Part shown: positions 9,726 to 20,423 of the stretch, one piece after another
Position numbering within the stretch: position 1 is the first letter of the stretch
Layout: every line of letters begins with the position of its first letter
Source: Amylostereum areolatum
Taxonomy: Eukaryota > Basidiomycota > Agaricomycetes > Russulales > Stereaceae
Length of the DNA: 64,000 nucleotides
Reading direction: 5' to 3'
NCBI GenBank assembly: GCA_012932865.1
Contig: SAXG01000030.1
Span: 310,001 to 374,000 of the forward strand
The notes under the pieces: generated by a model
Seen by the model: only the letters and a program-made list of their open reading frames with translations
The model's database searches: none
Told to the model about the DNA's origin: nothing
Program-made: the position numbers and the translations under genes

Positions 9726-11664
9726 ATGCCCCTCCAAAACAAGCTTCCCCTCATCTCCCTCCTCGCCCTCGCCGCCCTCGCGCGCGCTATCACGATTCCG
9801 ACCACCGCCCCATCGAGCGCCGTCACCGTCGATTCATCCCTCGTCAGCCTTTCGCTCGAGTTCTTCGCGTTCCCGCAGTACACCACGCTCGCCTCCACCA
9901 CCGCCTGCCTCACGCACCTCGCCGATCTGCGCGGGACCCCGCCAGCCGTGCGCATCGGGGGGACGACGCAGTGCGTTCGTCTCTCCTCCTCCTCCTCCTC
10001 CTCCTCCTTCTTCTTTTCTCTTTTTTTATCCCCTTCAAATCTCTGAGAACTGACAGAGTCACGGTGATTTTGGGGGGTGAATAGGGACCGCGCGACGTAC
10101 GACCCGACCTTATCCACCGCGGTCAACTACACCGTCGCCGCCGCCGGCGACGCCCCCGCGTCGCTCACATACGGCCCCTCTTTCTTCACGCTGGCCGCAG
10201 GCCTCCAGGGCGACGTCACCATCGGACTCAACCGCCAGCTGAACAACCAAACGAACACGCGCGCCGCGGCCGTGCAGGCGAAGAGCGTGATGGGAAACCT
10301 GCTCGCGATCGAGCTCGGGAACGAGCCGGAGTGTGCGTCCCCCTTCTCGTTGTGCTTATTCCTGATTGAATTTGGGAAGGCTGAGAGGGGATGAGCACAG
10401 TCTACGCGAGCAACTCGCCGATCGTGCCCTCGGGTGGATGGAATCCGACCGCGGACGGCGCGAGCCAGCAGTCGTGGCAGAACGCCTTGGCCTCCACGGT
10501 GCGCGCGTCCCCCTCCCTCCCTTCCGTATCCCACATTACTCATTTCAATGTACCCACCTCCATACCCACGCGCGACTACTGCAGACCGGCGACATCTTTC
10601 AGGCCGCGGTATACCTGCAATATCCGACCTGGAGCACCGCGGGCCTCATCCCCCGCCTCGGCAGCGCGATCAGCCACACCAAGACGTTCTCGGGCCATTC
10701 GTACCCGCAGTCGGCGTGCGGGGGCGCGAGCACGAATTTGCCGTCGCTCATGAGCCACTCGTGCGTTCCCCTCCTATCCTCTTGTCCCCCTCTCGTCGCC
10801 CTCGGTTCCTCTCCACTCTCCCGTGTTCTCGCTTACGTCGGACTAACGATGGAGCCGGATGCGCATTTGGATGCAGAGGGATCGTCTCGTATACCAGCCA
10901 GTACAAGTCCGAGGCTGCCGCGGCGCACGCGCAGGGCAAGAGGTACTTCTTGGGCGAGACCAACTCGGGTGCGTCTCGCGTCCCATCGCGGGTGGATTTT
11001 GCGTGCTGAGTTGTTGGACGCGTACAGCGACGTGCGGCGGGGGCGGGATCAGCCCCACGTTCGGCGCCGCGCTCTGGGTCGTGGACTACGTGCTCCAAGG
11101 CGCGCTGAACAACGTCGAGCGGCTGTACTTCCACCAGGGCACCATCGGCAACTGCGTACGTCTCTCTCCATCACACCGCTGCATATCTTCCGCGCACCGA
11201 ACGCTCTCGCGCAGCAATACTGCTTCTGGGGCCGCTTCACCACCGGCGCGCCGTTCTACGGCGCTTACTTCGTCTCCCAATTCCTCGGCGCGGACGGCGT
11301 GCGCCTCTCCATGCTCGACGACGGCACGGGCGCGGTCGCGACGTACACCGTCTACTCCGCCTCGGGCACCCCGCTCCGCGCGCTCGTGGTGAACACGAAC
11401 TACTACGACGGCACGGGCACGCGCAACGCGACGAGCGTCGCGCTCGACGGGCTCAGCGCCGGGACGAAGCAGGCGGTGCGGTTGACGGCGCCGGCGGCGA
11501 CGTCGCGCGTGGATCAGGGCGCGGCGGTCACGATCGGCGGCGGGCTCACGTTTGATGGGAATTGCAAGGCGGTGGGGGGAGAGACGCGGGAGAGCGTTGC
11601 AGTGGCGAGCGGGACGGCGACGGTCACGGTGGCAGCGTCGGAGGCGCTGATCGTGTTCTTATAA
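9726..11664 (+). CDS. Secreted glycoside hydrolase family 79 (beta-glucuronidase/heparanase-like, 478 aa, 7 exons)
   Basis: Exons 9726-9970, 10085-10332, 10401-10498, 10585-10760, 10877-10968, 11028-11155, 11215-11664; total 1437 nt, all phases fit. A signal peptide (about residues 1-21, LLALAALARA end) precedes a TIM-barrel domain. The acid/base Glu is in AIELGNEPE (E162) and the nucleophile in FLGETNS (E283), the spacing expected for fungal GH79. The C-terminal ~130 residues form the beta-sandwich domain (YCFWGRFTTGAPFYGAYFVS onward). The family removes glucuronic acid from arabinogalactan or glycosaminoglycan-like chains outside the cell. Convergent with the BTB gene. Every intron starts GTGCG or GTACG. 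Confidence 0.93.
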
Positions 11665-11844
11665 ACAGATGTGTGGGGGGCAATAGAGACAGCATGGATA
11701 GCACGGCGACGGTCGACGAAGTACAGTAACGTACAGGGTAATGTACAAAGCTCGGGGAGGCGCACTGAGAAGCACAGAATAGACAGATGTATGTGTGTAT
11801 GTACAGCATGGATACGAGAACTGGTATGTAGCAAAAAAGACATC

Positions 11845-12774
11845 TTACTCGGCCTCCTCCTGCCCAAACGCCGCCTGCACATTCACAACGACCGGCAGCT
11901 CCTCGATCGCGTCCAAGATCGCGCGCGTGGTGCTCACCCGATCGTACACCGCCGCCCCGCACGCCGTCTTCCGACACCTCGCCGCCCAGCACACCTTGGC
12001 CTGCGGCCACTCCTCCAGCCCGTCCCGCACGGTGTCCCCCCGCGGCCGCGCGGTGAGCGCGCGCTCCATCGCGTGCTTGAGCTCGCGCCAGGCGGCGTAC
12101 TCGAGCGGCTCCCCGCACCGGGAGCAGCGCGCGCCGGGGTCCGCGAGCTGGGCGTCGGTGAGGAAGGGCGCCTGGGCGAGGCGGGCGCGGAACTGGGTCA
12201 CGCGGGCGTGGTGGAGGTCTTGGAGCGCCAGAAGGGCTGGGGTTTTGAGCTTGAGGAGCGCGCGGCGGTGGGCGCGGTCGTGCAGGTCGAGGGTGAGGGA
12301 CAGCGTGGAGGCGAGGGCGGCTTCGTCGGACCAGCCGTAGCGGCAGGCGGAGGCGTAGAGGGCGAGGGGCGAGGAGAGGAAGGTGGGGGTGCGGAGGAGG
12401 GCGCGGGCGATGGAGTGCGGGCCGGGCATGTCGTATTTGTCGGCGGCGTAGAGGACGGGCTCGAGCTCGTCCCAGGTGGTGAGGGGCAGGATCTCGAGGC
12501 CGCACACCATGCGCAAGAGGGCATCGAGCGTTGCGGTGTCTTCGGAGAGCGCGATGGTGTCGGGGGTGCGCGGGCGTGCGCGGGCGTTGGAGGCGGAGGG
12601 CGGGGGCGGCGGCTGCGGGAGCTGGAACATGGTGCGGAACCAGGAAGAGGTCATTTTGAGCGTCGTGGACGGGACGCGGAAGAGGGTGCCGTCGGAGGAG
12701 GCGAGGATGACGTCGGCCTCGTCGAGGGTGAAGGCGGGGTGGAATTTGGAGGGGGACGGGGAGAGGGTCGGCAT
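11845..12774 (-). CDS. BTB/POZ domain protein (309 aa, single exon)
   Basis: The start MPTLSPSPSKFHPAF is followed by DEADVILASSDGTLFRVP and LKMTSSWFRTMFQLP, the beta-hairpin and alpha-helices of a BTB fold. A Pro-rich loop, then ALLRMVCGLEILPL and ELEPVLYAADKYDMP complete the BTB core, as in the large Agaricomycete BTB family. The C-terminal half is helical with two CxxC pairs (CSRCGEP at mid-length, and CWAARCRKTACG), possibly a small zinc site. The frame stays open upstream to 13065, but the internal ATG fits homologous starts better. BTB domains dimerise and often recruit Cullin-3; the substrate here is unknown. Confidence 0.85.
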   Translation of the reverse strand: MPTLSPSPSKFHPAFTLDEADVILASSDGTLFRVPSTTLKMTSSWFRTMFQLPQPPPPPSASNARARPRTPDTIALSEDTATLDALLRMVCGLEILPLTTWDELEPVLYAADKYDMPGPHSIARALLRTPTFLSSPLALYASACRYGWSDEAALASTLSLTLDLHDRAHRRALLKLKTPALLALQDLHHARVTQFRARLAQAPFLTDAQLADPGARCSRCGEPLEYAAWRELKHAMERALTARPRGDTVRDGLEEWPQAKVCWAARCRKTACGAAVYDRVSTTRAILDAIEELPVVVNVQAAFGQEEAE

Positions 12775-13295
12775 CGGGGGCGGAGGCGGACTGCATCGTC
12801 CGTTCAGCTCTCGGGGACGTTGAGCGGGATATGGAGATGGGAGGATGCGAGCGGTGAGGGCGAGCAGATGGGCGAGCGGGACGTCGGTGGCGTCGGGCTC
12901 GACGATGAGCGGAGGAAAGTGACGGTCCTGGATTTTGGTACCCAATTCGTACTCTTTTTGCCGTCGATGAGTCGACTGACGCCGGATTGGTCCAATCTGT
13001 ACCAAGTCTGGTAAATCTCCGGCTCGCCGCTGCTCGCCGCCGCTCTTCGTACTTAGTTCACTCAATCAACCGACCACCGTCGCGTTCATTTACAGGAGAA
13101 CAGAAGCGTCGTGAACTCACGTAGTTGGTCGTCACTACTATAGGTAACCTAATAGTACATTAAAACCCCGACTTGGTGAAATCCACCAAGTTGAATTGAC
13201 TAGGACTGACACCTCCGACAAAAACATTTATTTGAGAAGGGATATCCTTAATACTGTAACAGTACAAGAAGACAGGATGCGATCCGGGAGCATAT

Positions 13296-14001
13296 TTAGG
13301 AGGATTCTCCAAGATCGAGCCATTGATTTCCAGAAGAGAACACGGTCTTGAAAACGAGTTGAGGCTCGTCAAGCCCTGCCACAAGCAAACACTTGTCAGC
13401 ACATCATTTTCAGACTTCGGGCAGGCTCGACATCGAACGTACCAAGGTCATCCTTCAACAACTTTCGCGCAGAGGCTTCCTCGTCTCCCTCGGTGAATTT
13501 GGGTATTTTCTCCTCGGGAATGTCAGGGTAACCTTGCGGGAAGTGGTCCATCTGCGTGACGAGTAAGTAACGACGCTTGTCGTTGATCCTAGTTGGGCTG
13601 CTTCGGAAACCCTTTTTCCGGACATATGCATTGAGGGCCACATTGACTTCGTAGAAGCCACTTCTCGCACTGAGAACGGCACCAGGTGGGAGATTGATCA
13701 GATGGTGACGAGTGACCCAGTCGATAGCCTGCTCTAGGGTCACAGCAAACCCACAGGCACGAACGTAGAAGTGACGACGATCGATGTGGGCCGTTACCCG
13801 ATTGAATGGAAGGGGCTTAATGTCGCACTCTGGTGGGAATGTCGGGTTCTCGCGCAAGACGATACGCTCGGACTCGGAGTTGGGGACAGGGGTTGTGGTC
13901 GTTGATCTAAGGTCGATAAACACAATCAGATGAGGTGGGTGGAGGATGACACCCCTATGACACCACTAGCGAAGAATGTTGACATACTCTATGGCAGACA
14001 T
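13296..14001 (-). CDS. Uncharacterised 194-aa protein, partner A of a divergent pair (3 exons)
   Basis: Exons 14001-13988, 13906-13416, 13375-13296 (14+491+80 nt). The reading frame was fixed by comparison with the degenerate paralog at 16607-17295. In the last exon the pair conserves hydrophobic and charged positions (LVFKTVFSSGNQWLDLG against LVFRTMFFSGNQYLSLG) only in this frame. The core has RRHFYVRACGFAVTLEQAIDW, then RRYLLVTQMDHFPQGYPDIP and PKFTEGDEEASARKLLKDDL. The second intron is only 40 nt, with a weak GTCTGA donor. It is transcribed away from the nuclease-like gene across a shared 478-bp spacer. No domain recognised; function unknown. Confidence 0.75.
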
Positions 14002-14308
14002 CTGAAAGTAGACTCAAGGAATCAAGGTCTCAGAAAGGTTGAGAAGAGTCCCGCCGCTGCCCTGTGCTTTTAAGTGGATGAGTGGGACAGGGCGATCATA
14101 ATGGCTATGGCAGCCGGCGTGTTCACAGACAACAAGGCGCGAGACCTCTTTTGTTCTTCGGGGTCTCAATAGATCTCAATCTCAGCTTTGTTGCGATCAT
14201 TCTGATTCGTATCCTCGGACAATAGGCCCTTTTGTTCTCGTAGAATTTCTGCCTTCAGTGGCACAATTCCTGGCAGCACCTGCGCCCGGGATCACGGCTC
14301 TCTGTAGG

Positions 14309-14316
14309 TATAAATA
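14309..14316 (+). promoter_or_regulatory. TATA box of the nuclease-like gene
   Basis: TATAAATA 164 bp before the ATG at 14480, inside the spacer shared with the divergent partner gene. Confidence 0.5.
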
Positions 14317-14479
14317 CTGTCCGTACTCGAGTAGTGAAGTGAGCCATAATCCCACATTTACTCAAGCCTCCGACACAATATACCATCTCCACAGATATTC
14401 ATATAGGCTCGTTCCATTACATACTATTTTTACGATTGTCTTAACGGATTTCGGTATTCTCAGATCTTGTCACTGCAAC

Positions 14480-15279
14480 ATGGCAAATCTCGTTAACGCT
14501 GATGCTGGAATACGACCCCCGCTCTTACCCGAAAATATGGCACCCGGCGTCGCCGAACACATGAACAGTGTTGGTGACTTTGTAGTATGGTATCTGCGGT
14601 ACACCATCGGGGAAGGACATCGCTACGAGTACTCCACCTACGGGGCGTTCAACGCCTACCTGAATGCCCTGTTTCCACGCGATCATTACTTTGTCACGAA
14701 GCCTCAGGCTATCATCCGAAAAACTATTGCCGCGGACGGAAACACCTCCTTTAGCTCAACTGGGGGTCCTGTTGAGTCCCGTACTGTTGGTGCGTACATT
14801 AATTGAATACTTTTTCTCATTTGAAGTAATAAAGGCCCTTTCACTTGACAGGTGGACATGAGGCGGACACTTGCATAGTCGACTTCAGTGTCACAAAGAT
14901 TATTCCATCGCTACCCGGAGACCCCATCAACCACCCGCTTGTCCTCTTCGAGATCAAGAGGGATTGGGATACGTTCGCAGATTCCGAGGATCAATTGGTC
15001 AAATACCTGAGACGCCAGAATAAGCACTGGTACAGTCCGCGTAGCCTGCGAGGTGTTATGGCAGCGGGGAAAAAGGTGCAATGTTATACGATTGATCCGG
15101 TTGGCATGGTGGATGCTATTTGGGATGAGGAGTTTGATATGTTTGAAGGGGATCCCGACACTGGAGTGGATAGACTGACCAGTTTTCTGGCCCAGATCGC
15201 TGTGGTAAACTGGGGCCCTGAAGTCGCTGTCCTTGAGGAGTACCCTCCGATTCCATTTCCGGTACCAGTACTTCCGTGA
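14480..15279 (+). CDS. PD-(D/E)XK nuclease-fold-like protein, partner B (245 aa, 2 exons)
   Basis: Exons 14480-14789 and 14852-15279 (310+428 nt, phase 1 junction, donor GTGCGT). MANLVNADAGIRPPLLPENM is followed by a helical region. Then comes GGHEADTCIVDFSVTKI, with a candidate Asp at the end of a strand, and about 25 residues later PLVLFEIKRDW, an E-x-K on a hydrophobic strand. D...ExK in this arrangement is the hallmark of the PD-(D/E)XK superfamily. A helix with polar residues (DQLVKYLRRQNKHW) follows, as in that fold. Catalysis is unproven. No signal peptide. It is divergently transcribed from the 194-aa protein. Confidence 0.65.
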
Positions 15280-15642
15280 CTTTTGTAATCGTGTTGTATA
15301 CGACCGAGGGTCCCGGACAAACATGAAACCAGTCCTACTTATAAATTTACACGTGCAGGTGCAGCGTGTCGGTCCAGACTCAAGACTCCTTAAACATACT
15401 TATCCCCTGGCGACGATTTGCGAGTGTACGCACTGTCCACCGTTTAGTTAAGTAATGCCGCCCTTCAGGTTATCGGCAAGATCAACAGCACGTACCACCA
15501 TCACTATACGTATAGCCAAGCGCGCTTTTCCAACCTCGTGGACAGCAGTATAAGCTCAATTATATTTGTATTGTAAACTATTTCACCAGCGAAAGCGTAA
15601 CAGGACCGACGATCGACATGTGTCCCAGTTCAAAGCCACAGG

Positions 15643-16480
15643 GCCAACCGGCGCATCGTGCCCATCCAAGGCGACATCTCGACGCGCGCGGGCTGTCTCG
15701 CGATCCGGACGGCGTTCGAGGACGCCGAGCATGCGCGCGGCGTGGAAGGCGAGCTCGCACTTGACCTGCTCGTGAATAACGCGGGCATGATATGCAACGA
15801 CGCTCGGTGGGAGGCGGACGCAGGCGCGGAGGCCGTCAGCGCGAAGCTGCTCGAGGCGACCGACGAGGACTGGGCGCGCGGCTTCGCGACCAACACCGCG
15901 TCGCTGCAGGTGCGTCTCGAGACCCGCTCCTGCCCCTCTGATCTGCACGTCTGCACGCCCGCTCACGCCCGCACGAAACGCCCCGCAGTGGATGTCCGCC
16001 GCCTTCCTCCCGCACCTCGTCCGCGCCTCCCGCACCGCGCACGGCCTGCTCTCCGGCCGCGGCACGATCATCAACAACACCTCCGTCTCCGCCCTCTACG
16101 CCTCGCGCGCGAGCCAGGTCCACCTCTACGCCGCCACCAAAGCCGCCGCCGAGTCCCTCACGCGCAACCTCGCGTCCAAGTTCACGCCGCTCGGCGTGCG
16201 CGTCAACTCGCTCGCCGTCGCCAGCATCCCGAGCGAGATGAACGACCCGCGGAATCCGGAGCACTTCATTTCGAAGGCGAAGGGCGCGGTGCCGGTGGGA
16301 CGCGTGGGGAGGGAGGAGGACGCGGTCGCGGCCGTGGTGTACTTGGCTAGTCGCGCGGGCTCGTTCGTGTCCGGAGCGACGCTCAAGGTGCGTTGTGGTG
16401 CTGTTCTTGGGTCTGAGATCTGACATCGCGGCTGACTCGATGCCTGGAAGATCGACGGCGGGATTCTTGTGGGTGCATGA
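15643..16480 (+). pseudogene. 5'-truncated short-chain dehydrogenase/reductase (SDR) gene
   Basis: Homology begins abruptly near 15643 at NRRIVPIQGDISTRAG. The N-terminal Rossmann TGxxxGIG segment (about 60 residues) is absent upstream. The remaining exons are clean: to 15909, 15989-16387, 16451-16480. They include LDLLVNNAGM (NNAG motif), TIINNTSVSALYAS (Ser), YAATKAAAESLTRNL (the YxxxK dyad), VRVNSLAVASIPSEM and the terminal FVSGATLKIDGGILVGA. The last intron uses an AAG acceptor. Without the cofactor-binding turn it should be inactive. The break coincides with the edge of the neighbouring duplicated module. Confidence 0.8.
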
Positions 16481-16606
16481 ATATAACCCCGTGTCTCTGT
16501 ATACTATCTTTCAGTCGAAAAAGGAATCCAATTCATTACACTGTTATGAGCCGTACGGGGCGTCCTTACAAGAAGACATGACGCGAGCTGTGAACAAACT
16601 TAGACT

Positions 16607-17295
16607 TCAAGCTCCAAGGCTGAGATATTGATTCCCGGAAAAGAACATGGTCCTAAAAACGAGCTTCGAGTCGTCGAGCCCTGTAAACACTTGTTAACAC
16701 GTCATACCTGTCCAGGCTCGACGTCGGACGTACCAAGTTCATTCTTCAACAACTCGCGCGCAGAGGCTTCCTTGTCTCCCTCGGTGAATTGGGGAACTTC
16801 CGACTCAGGCATGTCCACGTAGCCTTCCGGGTAATGCTTCATCTGGGTGACGAGCAGGAGGTAATATACGTGCGCGTCCCCAGCTGGGCTGAGTCGGTAT
16901 GAACCCTTTTCCCAGAGGTATTCATGGAGAGCACCGTTGGCTAAGTACCAGCCGTATGTCGGAGTCAGAACGACTCCGGGAAGGAGGGTGAGGATCCCGA
17001 GGCGAGTGACCCAGTCGATACACTGCTCGAGGGTGATCACAAACCCACCGGCACGAACGTAGAAGTGCCGACGATCGTCGACACGGGGCCACGTAGTGTA
17101 GGCAAGGGGCTGAATTTCGTGCGCTGGCCGCTGGAATAGTTTTCAGCCGCCGATGCGGTAGGCTCGGAGCTGCTACTGCCAGTGGTGGCGGCAGCCTGAG
17201 GGGGAGCCGTGGTCGTTGATCTAAAGTCGGTGAACTTTGAATTAGGTGGACAGCGAAAGACAATAGCAAGGAACGTTGGCGTACTGTACAGACAT
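16607..17295 (-). pseudogene. Degenerate second copy of the 194-aa protein gene
   Basis: Same strand and exon order as the gene at 13296-14001. Start MSVQ, intron, then STTTAPPQAAATT; the body has HFYVRAGGFVITLEQCIDWV and LLLVTQMKHYPEGYVDMP. Relative to the other copy a single base is missing near 17130-17140 (35 nt against 36 nt between equivalent codons), which throws the frame and exposes a TGA. The second intron is reduced to 27 nt, too short to splice, and its ends no longer give the conserved last-exon frame. It cannot make the full protein. Confidence 0.8.
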
Positions 17296-17714
17296 CTGAA
17301 AGTGGAGAAAGCGAACTTGGCTGATTCGAGGCTTCGAGGAAGGGGTGGTTGAGACCCACCGCCGCCTCCCTGCGCTTTTAAGTGAAAGAGTTGGAAGGAG
17401 TTGTACCGAGCGTTGGCATGACGGTTGACCCGAGTTCAAACGTTCAGATCATCAGATTTCAAATTTCAAACAGCGTTGGTAATCAATTGGCTGCTTTCCA
17501 GCAGATAAGACATAACGATCCCACCAGCGCAAACGTAATTGGACCGACGGTCGATATACTGTGCGGACTCTAAACGACACCCGCCAAACGGCAATCGCGA
17601 AGGGATCCGGGCCCCCGGGACGAAAAGGAGACTGGGCTGGATGGATATGCCCGTATAGTACATCGGTCAGCCACATAAAATATATTCTTACCTTCACCCT
17701 CCATGTTCACGCGT
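17296..17714. other. Intergenic remnant with a short direct repeat of the 15.6-kb flank
   Basis: No ORF of interest. The stretch 17520-17566 resembles 15584-15628 (CCAGCG.AA.CGTAA, then GGACCGACG.TCGA), which lies just beyond the nuclease-like gene in the first module. This suggests the second module once had the same layout and lost its nuclease-like gene. Confidence 0.4.
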
Positions 17715-20423
17715 TCACGTCGTCTGGGCGAGCATGAAGCCGTCGAAGAAAGTAACTAGTAGGAAAAGCGATGTCAGCATTCTGCACCTCTTACAGTTAC
17801 ACGACGACGTCCTCACCCAATCCTACGTGATCATCCACGTCCGTCACAAGCGCGACGTACTGGTCCGGCCGAACCACCACGACGCACCCAGCCTGCATAT
17901 CCACCCCGTATTGCTCGTACGCGTGTCCGTGGCCATGGTGGTAGCTCTCATCATCGACGAATCTGCACAGTGCACATATCAGCGTCCGCCGTCCGCGACG
18001 AAGATATCAGAGAGATCCACGCACATTTTGTTGTGGTCCCGGTATCCGTACTTGCCCTTGCGTGGCCTGAGAACATCCCCGAACGCGTCCGGCTCGATGG
18101 CCGACCGCGGGCACCCGCCCAGTATCGCGAGACACTCGATGACCGCGTCCGGATCCTCCTCCTTCGGCGTGAACTTCACCACAGGGCTCGCCCGATCCTG
18201 CTCCAAGAACACGCAGAGGTCGTCCAGCTGCCCACGGAGCTTCGGGACGCGAATGTCGCCCGGGAAGATGACGATCCGCCAGCGCCCGTCGGCGGGGAGG
18301 AGGTCCCCGATGTGCACTGGTTTCGCGCTGGCCAGACAGACGACCTGGTGTGATTTGAGGCGAGGGCCAGTGGGGAGGTTGCGAGCGAGGTGCTTGGCGT
18401 GCTCGATGACCTCGGCTCTCTTGCACACGATGATGCCGTCGTCGTAGTCGACGGAGACTCCGCTGGTGAACTGGCGGGAATGAGAAGGTCAGTCAAGGAA
18501 GAATCGGCCAGAGGACGAGGACCAACCGACCTCGCTGCTCTTGACGATGAGCTGGCGGAATTCGACCAAGGATACGCCCGTCTTGTCGAAAATATCTTTC
18601 TTGGGTCGCCCAGAATTGAGACGGGACAGCTATTGATGCAGGGTAAATGTGTGGTTCGTTCGCATTATCGAGGTACATAGCTTACTTTGTGGTCCATCTC
18701 GAGCAGCTGCCGAGCAATCGCGCTTCGCTCCGTGTAATACGTCCTTAGGATAGCCGAATTGGCTTTGCCTTGTAACACGTGTGCGAGCTTCCACGAAAGG
18801 TTGAAGGCATCCGCCATAGATACGTTCATGCCCTAAGAATCATGTTTAGCGGCGACGACGATGACCACAGACGCATATCTCACCTGCCCAGCCTTGGGAG
18901 AATGCGTATGGCAAGCGTCGCCCACACAGAAGATGCGATCGTTCCAGACCCACGGGTCGGCCAGCCGTTGGCCGACTTCGTAGCATGTGAACCAGATGAC
19001 CTCCGGGATATCGACGGTGTACGGGGCCATAATGCTGTTCAGCGACTCCAGCAGCTTCTCGGGGGTAATGTCGGCGCGGTTCGGTCTTTGGCCCGCGGGC
19101 GGTTGGGGAAGTTGGATGTAGAAACGAACTATTCCGTGCTCGCCTGCATAGGGGAGGGACCGCGCGTTTGTTCAGAGGCGAGCGCTGCGGAAGGGAAGAC
19201 ACGCACGAGGGATGATCACGGCGCTGCCGTGTTCAGCTGAGTTGACGTTGGCTCGCACACGCGTGTCCGGGAAATCACTGTTTAGGCGAAGTCAGTATAC
19301 CCAGAACACCACGGAAGGATAGCCACCTACGTTAGCGGAAGGCCATCTATCACGCCCCAGAAGAAGTTCGCGCTGTCGCCTTCCAATCTGAACCCAAGTG
19401 CACCCCGAACCCAACTCCGAGCCCCATCGCACCCGAGGACATAACGCGTTCTCACTTCTTCCAACTCCTCCTCCGAAGGAAGACCCTGCGCACCCGGGTG
19501 CGTCTCGTCATCGCCGAAGACGTTGCTCCTGAAGAGTCCGTCCGCCACGTTGGGAAGGAATTGAGCGGGCTTCGCCTCATCCGCGCTGAGGTGGCGAAGG
19601 CGGACGATGATCCTGTCCTTTGGGTCGTCGGACAAAGCTGAGGAGTCCATGGGAGGAAGAACCAGCCGATCGGGAAGGACCGCCCGCTCAACCTTCATGC
19701 GAGGACGCCCGTCCTCTCCTTTAGACCAAAGGGCGATCTTGTCCAAAAATGCGCTCTAAAATCAAGGCGGGTATGAGACGCAGCGGAGAAAAAAACGCCG
19801 ATATTGCAAGCACCTCTATTCTGCCTTGGTGTATGGTTGATTCCGTGAATCGCGACAGTCCAGGGAGACTCTAGCCATCAAACGTCAGCGGAAGAACAAC
19901 AGAACAAGGACGTATGGAACACACCGTAGGAACTCGCCCCACGCGAGCGAGCTTTCCTTCCCCAACGGAGGTCCAAAAACATATTTCCACCAATTGGTTC
20001 GCCTCTCGAAGCAGATCCGGCGCGATGTCAAGGGCTTGAAGAATCTGAAGGCATGGTCAAATAAGCTCGTCGCGACGGAACGGATGAAACTGACCTCAAG
20101 CATGCGGGGGTTAAGTCCGTCGGCTTGCCCCGTAAAGATCTACAGGAGATACAATGCAGGGTTAACGCCGTACGACATCCCGCGCGAAGGTGCACCAACC
20201 TTAGTACTGCGTTTATCCACGATGCGAATCTTGAGTTTGCCCTTCCCGTAACGCGCCAACGTCGACGCGGCCATTAGCCCAGCCGGTCCCTACGCCGCTC
20301 AAGTCAAACAAAGCCCGACAACGTAGGAAGCGTCACGCTTACCGCTCCAATGATCAGGACATCGACTTCCGAGGATTCGGAGAGCGAGGACGTATTCGGG
20401 GATGACTTTAGGTTCGGACCCAT
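17715..20423 (-). CDS. FAD-dependent aromatic monooxygenase, phenol 2-monooxygenase type (675 aa, 13 exons)
   Basis: Exons: 20423-20343, 20289-20200, 20139-20095, 20044-19925, 19870-19814, 19755-19331, 19277-19207, 19143-18884, 18832-18686, 18629-18531, 18470-18025, 17962-17817, 17755-17715; total 2028 nt, every phase fits. VDVLIIGAGPAGLMAA (residues 20-35) is the GxGxxG FAD site, split by intron 1. IFTGQADGLNPRMLE and LGCDGARSWVR (DG motif) follow, then FCVGDACHTHSPKAGQGMN (GD motif). The C-terminal ~200 residues form the thioredoxin-like domain of this family, ending HHGHGHAYEQYGVD and FDGFMLAQTT. The family hydroxylates phenols or related aromatics with NADPH and O2. Adjacent sequence gives no cluster context. 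Confidence 0.93.

Noticed and set aside
11671..13014. 447-codon plus-strand frame opposite the BTB gene
   Set aside because: Arg/Gly/Glu low-complexity composition typical of the antisense of a GC-rich gene; no domain.
13160..13402. Alternative last exon of the 194-aa protein (frame starting GLTSLNSFSRPCSLLEI)
   Set aside because: Comparison with the paralogous copy shows conservative substitutions only in the other frame, which stops at 13296.
17979..18024. Stop after DIFVADGGR as the end of the FAD monooxygenase
   Set aside because: It lies in an intron; splicing AAAAT-GTGCGT to the acceptor before 17962 gives the conserved HHGHGHAYEQYG ending.
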